The translations under genes and the position numbers were made by a program. The notes under the pieces were generated by a model, which saw only the letters and a list, made by a program, of their open reading frames with translations, was not told the origin of the DNA and did not search any database. Below are positions 44,811-54,701 of a DNA stretch of 64,000 nt, piece by piece. The DNA is from Gonatopus flavifemur (Eukaryota > Arthropoda > Insecta > Hymenoptera > Dryinidae). The stretch spans positions 974,501-1,038,500 of the forward strand of contig JAFFJZ010000051.1 in the NCBI GenBank assembly GCA_018340375.1. The letters are read 5' to 3'. Within the stretch, counting starts at the first letter, position 1. Each line of letters begins with the position of its first letter.

Positions 44811-45939
44811 ATCATAATTGATTGATTGAGAACGAGGAAGCCATGTGCCAATTGGCAGAGTTTTTTTGTTATTTAACCCATTCATTTTGCGAATGTTAGA
44901 GATAAATTCAAGTTCCAAGAAAAAAACATGCTTGAAATAAATTTCTCCATAATGTAATTCTTCATCACTCCCGATAGAATGTCTCATGAAAATTTCGAAG
45001 TGGACAGCTCAATAGTTTTTGAGATATATGATTCATAACGTAGAACCATCCCCGAGTCGAAATATTGCCTCTACTTTGCTGCTAATAATCCTCTTTCCAG
45101 TGGGAGCATCAGATAGGAAAGTAGGAGCTGTTTCAATGAGATATCATCTCCTACTTTGCCCCTAAAAGTGGTAGAAATTTCCTATTCCACCACTTGTAGG
45201 AGCAAAGCAGGTGCAAAGTTTACCTCCTACTTTGACCCTACCTCCTCTATACGAAGAATAATGCAGCCCGAAAATATGACTTTTCCCCATTCTTTGAGTG
45301 CACTAGGTATAAAAAGATTTATAACATAAATTTTTACATAAGAATACGAAAGATTACGAGTGCTGTAGAAAATATGATGGGTAAGATTGAAATTTCATAT
45401 TCACAGTTTGTTGAAAGTAATCGTATTTCTGAGCTTTTTTAGTATTAATTAGCTTCCGTATTTTTATGTACAAATTCATTTGACGAATCGTCCTATTCCT
45501 GGTTTACAAAAAAATGTTCCCAAAGTCGTATTTTGATAATCGAGCTCATGTGTCAGTGCCAGACAATAAAAAAGAACTTAAGTAATTTGATAATTTTGTT
45601 GTGAATTTCCTCTGATAATCTTAGTTGGGTACCCTATTTTTTATACACTCAAATAGATCATTCATTCAAGAAAGAAACCTCATAGATATTCGTTTGGGTA
45701 AAAAAATTTCATTTGATTCCAAAAATATTTCATTCCATGAAACGAATGAGTGTTTATTTGAATGAAATGCATATTTCATTTCAATCAAGTAAAATTATCA
45801 GATTCGTATTCGAATGGGGAATTTATTGGTTTAACCGACATAATTTGAATTGAATTGAAATTTTGTTTTTCAATTACATTTTCTAAGTGATGGAAAATGC
45901 GCTTTATGTAATATTATTATTCAAAAAATTCAACACATA

Positions 45940-47394
45940 CGCTGAGAGAGAAAATTTTCGGGAGCAATCAAATATTCAATTGAATAGTCGCAACGAAATA
46001 TTAATTTGAATGAAGTTTTATTGGATCAACAGAATATTCATTCGATCAAACAAATATTCAATATGGCACAAAATATTTCGTCGATGAAAATGGATACTTG
46101 ATCGATTCAACGAAATTCCATTTGAATTAACTAATCATTTCATTAAGGTCACTGACCCCATTAGCGAACGCGACCCCTTTAGTGAACCTCGAGATAATAA
46201 AACTCCTTTGACGAACAAGAAGTGTTTACCTATTACGTGCTGTGAAGATTATTCCAATCTTCGAATATTATCGTTCGTGATGAATGCCAAAACAAATGGA
46301 AGAAAGAAGAATGTAATTCACGAAATAAATAAAGACTCATGCCGAGTGTCACAACAAGCTTTGCCTTCGTGAATCTTACAAGGTGAGTTAAGAATGGACA
46401 TTTTTTCAATTGTGCACTTTCACAGTATTAATGCGACCATTGAACTATTTTATGTATCCAATCGATTGATATCATTCAAATTAAGATAATATAGGGTTAT
46501 TTTCAATAACTGTCGGTCGCTAACCCAGAAAATTGCGCGTTCAGAAATACACACACGGAAATGATCGGTGAATCTATTACTGAACGAATAAACGTAACAA
46601 TTAATATCATAGGTATCTACTCTAGGAAAAATTTTTCATGAATTCTCATAATGCGCATAATTTTCCAATCAATCTATAAATTTCTCCAAGGATTGGAATA
46701 AACATGTAAAATTATAAACTCTACTTGAAATTCACAATTTTTTTTGCCAAAGTAACTCAAGCAGCAACAGAAGTTCAAAGTATATATGAAATAAAAACGT
46801 TGGTAAAATTTGAGAATGAGATACGAAGAACATATCATGAGAGTTCATAGAATTTACGAATGGGACTGTTTTAAATACACTCAGAACGTACATAGTACAT
46901 TTTAAATGTACGATATTCATTCAATCGACGTTCGACTGACGTCCCGTCATATATTCGATTACATACGTTCGATGAATATGCATAGCACCTATGAAAAGGT
47001 CTCATTAGAATGTGCACAGAATATATTTCGAATATCATCAGGAAAGTGATAATAACTCATCTGAGCAACCTCAGATTATACAAGTTCAGTAATGGGGTCA
47101 ATGAGCGTTCACTAATTCATGCGATCCGTTCACTAATGGGGGTATTGTTAACATTTCATCAATTTCATTATTTTTATTGTTATCACTTAGAAAATGAATG
47201 AAAACTCACGGTAAGAGGAAATTCAAATGCTCAATCTACCTTATTTACTGGTGGAAATTCATTCTAAAGAAATTATTCATGAAATAATTTATATTTAGAG
47301 TGCTTGTGTTCTTAAATGTTCACTAATGGGGTCAGTTAACTTACGAGTATTCAAGTGAAGATTTTAATGTTTCCAAAAATTTTTTCTCCCAGTG
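45940..47394. mobile_element. TA-flanked MITE, interrupted
   Basis: Left CGCTGAGAGAGAAAATTTTC and right GAAAAATTTTTT-CTCCCAGTG ends are inverted copies flanked by TA. Only about 265 bp belong to the MITE (45,940-46,146 and 47,336-47,394); the rest is an insertion. AAATATTCA-rich text fills the left part. Confidence 0.6.
46147..47335. mobile_element. ~1.2-kb non-autonomous element near TTAA
   Basis: CTGACCCCATTAGCGAAC at 46,152 and GTTCACTAATGGGGTCAG ending at 47,335 form inverted ends. TTAA lies at 46,143-46,146 and 47,336-47,339, as for piggyBac-type insertions, although five extra bases separate the left TTAA from the repeat. Further copies of TTCACTAATGGGG occur inside near 47,087-47,146. 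No transposase is present. Confidence 0.55.
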
Positions 47395-47416
47395 TAGAAG
47401 AATCAGGTTCTATGTA

Positions 47417-47676
47417 CACTGAGAAAAATCTGCATTGTGGAAATCATGTTTCATTATAGTAATGTATTTGACGGTGAAAAATACATTATTTTGGTTATTA
47501 TTACCATGAGTTAGGTGATGAATACTATCTTTTTCGTGAATCAAACCGAATGTACGGTGAAATTCAACACTAAGAAGGTACTTTTCACTTTTGAAAGGCT
47601 GGCTTCAGTTTTCAATATTTGAAGGGTGAAAGGTATACGAAATAGAGGTTATTTTGACATTTCATTTTTCTCAGTG
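47417..47676. mobile_element. 260-bp MITE, CACTGAGAAAAAT ends, TA target
   Basis: CACTGAGAAAAAT at 47,417 and ATTTTTCTCAGTG ending at 47,676, both flanked by TA. The ends resemble those of the neighbouring MITE, so both may use the same transposase. Confidence 0.75.
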
Positions 47677-47820
47677 TAGGAGCTGTAGATTATGGAGTAG
47701 GGAAATAGAATGGAAAAATATTCGGAGCGGGAAAGTAGGACCAAGTAGTTTCTGTAGCGTGAGAGGAGGAGCAATTCCAGTGACTGGATCGACAAAGCAG
47801 GGGCAAAATTTCGACTCGGG

Positions 47821-48379
47821 TATCGGCTTCAAGCGCGGGAAATTGCATCGTTCACACTGAAGTGTTCGTTGCCGAGCGCGTGTCAACATGTTTATATGAA
47901 TTTATTTCTAAACATCGACGAATCCTACACAGCACAGAAGTTTGAGGAAAACTCTTGAGAATTCATATTGAATTTTTCAAGTCTCAGTTGAATTCTTCAG
48001 GATCTCTTCCTGATTTGGTGTGCTGTATGGAATGTGAGTTTATAAATTTACATATTTCGTGCATTCTCTTACACAGTATGTTTGCTCATATGCGTTTGTG
48101 TAAAGATACCTTCATTAGTTCCGGGTATAGACATGAGTACGGATATGGTATAACAATTCGAACCATGAAATATTTATACACCTTGGTAAGGGAAAACAGT
48201 TCAACAAAAGTTTTGTTTTGTAATGAATTTATTATTCATTGCATCCTCGAACTCGCAGACCTAATAATGTGTAAATGATGCACAACTAGTATATATATAT
48301 TAATACTAGTACTTGAATTTATTTCTAACGTTCGCAAGATGAATGGGTTGAATAACAGAAAAAAATTATTCCATATATC
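47821..48379. other. No recognisable feature
   Basis: Contains a plus-strand open frame with a Cys-rich stretch (LVCCMECEFINLHISC) but without family features. A short TATA-rich inverted repeat (ACTAGTATATATATTAATACTAGT) is at 48,285-48,311. Confidence 0.35.
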
Positions 48380-49690
48380 TAGTTCGTAAGATCGCACAAA
48401 ATACAAATTTCTGTGATTCGGAAGTTTTTTCCAAATCCAAAGGCTTTTCGAATATCAGGGATGAAAAGATGTTCGATTTTTCCAACTCCAAAACTTTAAA
48501 AAATTGTATCTCGAAAATGGAAGGTTCCCGATCAAAATGAATAAATACGTATCGATTATTCTCCTTCCTAGAATGCGAGAAAAAAGTTTTGTCGAAATTA
48601 AAATTTTAGTTGTGAATCTGATATGGAATGACCCCAATACATGTATCCCTGCGGAAAATGCCAAATGAATTCGGATGAAAACCAGCAGATCCTGAGACAA
48701 AAACAAGTACTTATACGACTCGGTCCAGTTATTGTCTCAAGATCTGTTGCTCTTCATCTGGATTTGGCTGATATTGCGCAGGGTAGGCATGTTTATATTG
48801 AAGAAATGTTGAAATTCATTGTCATTGCATCTCTCAGCTCACATCGGCAAATTTCCAGGATTTTTGGCTGATAAGATGATTGAAATATGCCGACATAGTC
48901 TGATTTTCATTGCGAAAATTCATGTGGATAAACGTGATTCTCAAGCCAATTTTGAGGCCCTGTATCTTCAAAGCCGTTCCGATATCATTGATTAAATTCA
49001 TACCATAAGTTTCTACTTATAAGAGGATTATTCTGTGAAAATTTCGTAATTTTTCACTCAATCCCTTCTGAGTTATTTACCTTCAAATTTTGCAGTTCTA
49101 CGTTCAGTTGTCATGTTTGGTGGACTGCATGAAGAAAAGGATGACCTTATGACATTCAATACTGCGACTGGAAGTAGTTCTACAAGATATCTATCCATAG
49201 TAAGAATTACAGATCTGAGTCTGATTCCGTTCTGTTGAAATTCCAAGGTCAAAAATGGAAATTTTCGTGATATGAAGTGTTGTTTTTGGAGTCAATTTTG
49301 AAAAATTTTATTACTGATTAGGAGAAAATTATTCCTACCAAGATTTCACTTCGTCGCTCCCTGAATGAAATGGATTTTGAATCATTTTGATATCTCCATA
49401 ACTTAGAAAGTTATGAGGTTCTTCGTGAAGCACTTTTCTGATTAAAACATGCTCGCAAGGGCTTCAAAAAATGCGCGTAAACAAAAATACCAGAAGTTTA
49501 AGAATTTTTAAACCATCCATTTTGACTCTCAATATACTGGCAAATCAACTGACAATTTATAGAAAATTTCAAAAATATTGAGCGACCTACTCTGGATGAT
49601 TTCACATGGATTGACCCAACTGAAAGATAGTAGTTGCTCCGAAAAATATCCAAAGTTACTCAATAAGTATCCTCAAAAATAGCGGTGTAC
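48380..49690 (-). repeat. Repeat family R1, inverted copy
   Basis: Reverse-complement match to 30,870-32,215 over almost its full length. No coding capacity. Together with the forward copy it brackets the Helentron region. Confidence 0.8.
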
Positions 49691-50214
49691 TGGAAAAATG
49701 TGTTTTTCCATTATTTTCCGTGATTTTCCAATTACTTGTGTGCCCGTCTTATTCAAGGTGAGGGAAGAGTCTTCGTCTTCCATATCAAAAGCATACCTGA
49801 AATGGATAAGGAGGCATGCTAATGAACCCTTGGCCCGCTCTTTATGATAAAATTCCCAATTCGGAGTTCGTAAGTTTTTGCAAACAGCATATTTTAGGGT
49901 TCAAACTTGGTATGTGGGGTGAGTGATGAATATCTAAAACTTGCAGGAAAATTCCCCCTTCGGCTTGAACTTTGGAAATATTACGCACTCGTTCCATGAT
50001 TCTCATTAGTGTCGTGATTATGGTCAGTTTGGGGACGGAAAAATCACTCAAATTCATTCTCATCTTTCATCAATTATTCCCGTATAGACAATACGTTAAT
50101 ATATATGTATATGACTCCTGGTCGGTGTTTAGTGTAGCGAGAAGCACTCAGATCAGCTCCATAAAGAAATCAGACACCCAGTGATGGAGAGGGTGTAGGG
50201 CATATGGAAGATTG
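49691..50214. other. No recognisable feature
   Basis: Unassigned; only short open frames without motifs. Confidence 0.35.
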
Positions 50215-50524
50215 TTGAAGTTGCTGAACGGTGATTGGCTAGAGACTCAAAAATTTCAAATCGCTATAGCTCCGGAACAAACAATGATGGGATAGTTTTA
50301 AATTTATTTGCAGACATTCCCCGTTTTCCAACTTAGCCAATGGTCCCAACCTAAAGTACGTAGCATATCGTGCTTTCGAGTAATTTGGATTTGAAAAAAA
50401 ATCTAAAAATGCCTATATCTCGAAAACTGAGCCTCAAAAAAAAGTTTGCCAAACACAAAAGTTGTTGCATTTTGGCTGCAGAATATGCTCCCCAAATATA
50501 ATCTATCCGACTTGGGTCACCCTG
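50215..50524. mobile_element. Right part of a CACCCTG-ended MITE
   Basis: Ends GACTTGGGTCACCCTG at 50,524 next to TATA. Internal text (GTGATTGGCTAGAGACTC, CCCCGTTTTCCAACTTAG, AATTTGGATTTGAAAAAAAA, CTATATCTCGAAAACTGA) parallels the MITE at 52,587-53,138, so it is a related family. No matching left end was found. Confidence 0.5.
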
Positions 50525-50530
50525 TATATA

Positions 50531-52562
50531 CAGGGTGGGGCATTTAAAGTGTCGCGGGCGTTTTTTCCAAAAATAAAATGAGATACGAGAAAATTTTTCG
50601 GACGAAAATTGTAGGGTATCGAGGGGGACATCCGATGGTGGCCTTGGCTTTGACCTCAAATCTCATCTTCAAGGGCATTCTGAGGTCAACTCTTGTTTTT
50701 TAAATAGCATCTCATATTTTTCACTGCAGATTTGGATTCTGGGTCGGAAACCAATAAACTTTTGTCTGAACCATTTTCCTGAAATCCGCAAAGATGGCGC
50801 TCTAATCGATATTGTTCCATACTGAATCTGACATTAGAATAATTCGAAAACGAAGGGTCTTGGAGGAGAATGTTTCGGGCAAAAGTTGTCTGATTCCAAG
50901 GGGGACCCCTTGAACTGAAACGGAGGTGATGGGGTATAACAGACAAAACACAACAGATTTCAATCGTCTACATCACTTGGATAATTTTAATGCAGTAGAT
51001 GCTCAAAATGATGGCCTTCGACTTCAATACACATTTCAAAACGTTTTACAAAAGATTGCTGAACTCGTGCTAAAATATCTTCATTGATACTCGCGCATGC
51101 ATTGATGATTCGTTGACGCATATTCTCAGGTGTAGTCGGTGCTTGTTGATAAACTGTATCTTTTATGTATCCCCATAAAAAAAAATCTGGAGAAGTAAGA
51201 TCCGGAGAACGGGCAGGCCAATGAACTGGTCCACGACGTCCTATCCATCGTCCAGGATAATCTCTGTCCAATATTTCTCGAGCTGTGACTGCATAATGGG
51301 ATGGACAACCATCGTGTTGATACCACATATTCAATCGTTCCTGAATAGGTATGTCTTCAAGTAATGTTGGAAGTACTTGATCTAAGAAATGTCTGTACTT
51401 CTCTCCATTCAGCGTATCTGCAATGAAGTACGGTCCAATTACTCGAGATCGAAAAATACCACACCAAACATTCACAGCCCATTGTCTTTGATGTTCTACT
51501 TGACGTAACCATCTTGGATTTTCTGTCGCCCAGTAATGCATATTATGTCGATTTACTTGACCATGATTGGTGAACGTCGACTCATCAGAAAATAATATGT
51601 TGATGAAGTTGTTATTGTGCATTTGCGCTAGACCCCATCGACAAAACTGTACACGATTTTCGAAATCATCACCGTGAAGGTCTTGATGCAAACAAATGTG
51701 ATACGGATGGAATTTGTGACGTTCCAGTATTCGAAGGACACTTCTCCGAGAAATTCCCGAATGGAGTTCAATTTCACGAGAGCTCACGTGTGGATTATTG
51801 GCTACTGCAGCTAGTACATTAACTTCCGCATTTTCTCCGCTAACAGTTCTCATTCGATGTCGTTTTCCCCTTGTAACACTTCCCGTTTCTGAGAATAATT
51901 TTGTGATGCGTTGAAAATACCTAATGGATGGCCTTGTTCTTTCAGGAAATCGTTCTGCATACAAGTCATATGCTTGTCTGGGGTTCTTATGCACTTCACC
52001 GTAAATGTAGATCATATCGATCTTTTCAGAAACTGTGTATCGGATATCCATGATTTTCAATTTGTCATAAACCAAGTAATAATCAAATGTAACTGACAAA
52101 CTGACTTTCAAAATCGTGAATTCTCACTGAACCCCGTCGTTTGTTTACATCGCGTGAGCTCTGAATGGTGGTAATGGAGACGATTGAAATGTGTTGTGTA
52201 TTGACAACTTTTGTACGAAACATTCTTTTGCAAGACCCTTCGTTGTCGAGTTATTCGAATGTCAGATTCAAAATGGAACCATATCGATTAGAGCGCCATT
52301 TTTGCGGATTTCAGGAAAATGGTTCAGACAAAAGTTTCTTGGTTTTTGACCCAGAATCCAAATCTGCAGTAAAAAATATGAGATGCTATTTAAAAAACAA
52401 GAGTTGATCTCAGAATGCCCTTGAAGATGAGATTTGAGGTCAAAGCCAAGGCCACCATCGGATGTCCCCCTCGGTACCCTACAACTTCTGTCCGAAAAAT
52501 TTTCTCGTATCTCACTTCATTTTTGGAAAAAACGCCCGCGACACTTTGAATGCCCCACCCTG
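50531..52562 (-). mobile_element. DD41D transposon copy B, 2032 bp, apparently intact
   Basis: Same length and structure as copy A but in opposite orientation, with TA at both ends. TIRs of about 360 bp start CAGGGTGGGGCATTTAAAG and end CTTTGAATGCCCCACCCTG. It abuts a MITE end on the left and another MITE across a (TA)n tract on the right. Confidence 0.93.
50987..52051 (-). CDS. DD41D (rosa-like) transposase, copy B, probably functional
   Basis: A 354-residue intact frame (start chosen at the first ATG, MDIRYTVSEK; 20 further open codons lie upstream without ATG). It is nearly identical to copy A, with about a dozen replacements. Catalytic residues are Asp156 in FSDESTF, Asp247 in QHDGCPSH and Asp289 in SPDLTSPDF, with 41 residues between the last two. 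Unlike copy A, it has Ser155 and the conserved Trp196 (NVWCGIF). Two helix-turn-helix domains precede the catalytic core, as expected for proteins that bind the TIRs. No stop or frameshift is present, TIRs are complete and TA flanks are in place, so this is the best candidate for an active transposase in the window. Confidence 0.93.
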   Translation of the reverse strand: MDIRYTVSEKIDMIYIYGEVHKNPRQAYDLYAERFPERTRPSIRYFQRITKLFSETGSVTRGKRHRMRTVSGENAEVNVLAAVANNPHVSSREIELHSGISRRSVLRILERHKFHPYHICLHQDLHGDDFENRVQFCRWGLAQMHNNNFINILFSDESTFTNHGQVNRHNMHYWATENPRWLRQVEHQRQWAVNVWCGIFRSRVIGPYFIADTLNGEKYRHFLDQVLPTLLEDIPIQERLNMWYQHDGCPSHYAVTAREILDRDYPGRWIGRRGPVHWPARSPDLTSPDFFLWGYIKDTVYQQAPTTPENMRQRIINACASINEDILARVQQSFVKRFEMCIEVEGHHFEHLLH

Positions 52563-52586
52563 TATATATGTATATATATGTATATA

Positions 52587-53138
52587 CTGGGTGATTCGAA
52601 ATTGCTGTACACTTTTCTGAGAGCAGATTCTTGATGGAATTCTGAAAAGTTTTTGGTCCGGAATATCCAGATCTGATCCTTAGATTCGGAGATATGAGCA
52701 TTCTTGAATTTTTTGAAGAATCCGAATACCTCGGGGGTAACATATTCCTGACTTGTAAATCCAACACCATTCTCTAAGTCATATCACGGGGTATCCCTGG
52801 AAAAAAATGAATCCAATCCACCTTTCTTCATTGTTCGAAGTTATTGAATTCTGATTGGCTGGAATGCAAAAAATTTCAAACCGATATAACTCCACAACGA
52901 AGGAAGCTGAATGAGATTTTTTTTTCAGGGATGCCCCGTGTTCTGACTTAGAAAATGGTGTTGGATTCAAAAGTCAGGAATATGGTACTTCTGAGGTATT
53001 TGGATTTGAAAAAAAATTAAAAAATGCTCATATCTCTGGATCTAAGGATCAGATTTTGATATTCAGCACCAAAATCTTCCCTGAATTTCATCAAGAATCT
53101 GCTCTCAAAAAAGTGTACGGCAATTTTGAATCACCCAG
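52587..53138. mobile_element. 552-bp foldback MITE
   Basis: Left CTGGGTGATTCGAAATTGC and right GCAATTTTGAATCACCCAG are inverted copies; arms of about 240-250 bp continue with AGAGCAGATTCTTGATG and GGAGATATGAGCA. A CTGATTGGCTGGAA box lies in the middle. The terminal motif and the first 15 bases resemble those of the foldback family at 18,072, with CTGGGTG for CAGGGTG. Confidence 0.88.
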
Positions 53139-54149
53139 TATATGTATGTATATATAAGGGGTGTGCAAGGAGTGATTTTTCTGAGTCGAGTATTTGAAAT
53201 CTACGAATAATCGAAATGTATTGAATACCTGAAAACTTTTGAGTATTCAATGACTCTTCGTGTATTTGATAAAGTTCCGAGTATTCAATGAATTTTCAGT
53301 ATCCCGAGCATATGTGATATTCAAGTTTCTTCAAGATCCTGAAACTTCACAAGACAAGGGACAATATTGTGTTCTTCGAATTATTACAAATCATTCTTGA
53401 ATATTATAGGAGAATGACATATTATAATTTTCATTATCGTTTCTCTCGTAAGAGGGAAGCTTTGTTTGTCATTAGGACGCAGTTCACATCTTGTTCCAGC
53501 TAGTTATTCCATCAATGATTTTGAGATCCTTTCTGAATATTTTCAATTGACAATCATTCTGGAATATTGATTTCCAATTAACTGCCTTATATACTGATCG
53601 GAATTCAACAGAATCATTCATTTTCCAATATATTCCTCCAATATTCTATTTCATCTCATATCACATTGAACAAGTCATCGACAAATTGAAATATTTCAAA
53701 TGATCATAAATTATATGAAAATAAGATTTGCGATACTCATAATACGAATAGACATATTTTCTCTGTGAACATCCTCAAAAACTTCTAATCAATATTGCAC
53801 TCAAATTCACTAACATTACTCAATTTTCCAGTTGTTATGCCAGTAACATAGTTCGCCAACATGATCTCTTAATAATCTAGCAGGGGTGTCGATCACAACG
53901 TTTCCTGCAACAAAGAGAGCTCTTCCGCTACTCACTCGATTCGCGGGAATAGATAAGACGATTTGAGCAAGTTCAGCTATTAAAGAATATTCATTTGTCT
54001 CTTGTTTCCACTATAATCTGATATTCGTATCTCGCGACGGCCAGCTTCCTGAAGAATATTTCTTCACTCCTTGTTCCGATGCATCAAGTTCTTGAGGATT
54101 TCCTTCATCGATGGTTGCAGGAAATTCCAATGGTTTTGATGGAGGATGA
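53139..54149. other. No gene; left end of the hAT-like unit
   Basis: AT-rich sequence with GAGTATTCAATG repeats near the left hAT-like end. Nothing coding recognised. Confidence 0.4.
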
Positions 54150-54690
54150 TGTTGATCGAGCTTGTGGAAATAATTCGGTGCGACGAGGACGAGCGTTTCA
54201 CGAAAAGACAGCTTGAGTCACCAGCGATGAAAGAAACAGACCCTCAACGTGATGATAGGCGTTGAAATAATTTAGCAGGCAAAACACACGGATTTGACAA
54301 CCAACTTCTACGTATCACGTTTATCACAACATGTATACAAGCACGTGAACGATGTCCGTCGGTTGCATGGGCACGAAAGGAACTGATCTTCTCCTCTCGA
54401 AATCATATGGGGGGGGGGGGGGTATAGCCCTTCGCATGCATCTTATCAGCACACAGCACACTCGACTCATCCTAATTTGGGCAGAGCCCTTCGGTAGGCG
54501 CGTTTCTTCTATGCACGCGCGGTAGCATGGCACCAGGCGTGCAAACAACTTCCAAATACGCCTAAAACCTAGCATTCCCATCCACCTCGTTCCGATTAAC
54601 AATATCCAAAACAAGCAATCAAGGAAAAAAGGAAACTTCGCGTGTGCAACTTGAGCCTAGGAGTGGATAAGCGTCGATGAATGATATAGG
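54150..54690 (-). repeat. BEL/Pao 3' LTR (inner end approximate)
   Basis: Shares its first 148 bp with 60,973-61,112 at about 80-85 percent identity. It extends up to the end of pol. A 14-G run (54,409-54,422) and GC-rich text lie inside. The inner boundary cannot be fixed because the other LTR is truncated. Confidence 0.6.
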
Positions 54691-54701
54691 AACCAGTGAA
54701 G

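Larger units (their letters stand above)
45051..47820. mobile_element. Inverted-repeat element enclosing nested MITEs
   Basis: Left CCCGAGTCGAAATATTGCC and right GGCAAAATTTCGACTCGGG are inverted copies. Each is followed inward by spaced CTCCTACTTT and AAAGTAGGA text. The 2.77-kb interval is inflated by at least three later insertions. No target duplication is obvious and no coding region is visible. Confidence 0.6.
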
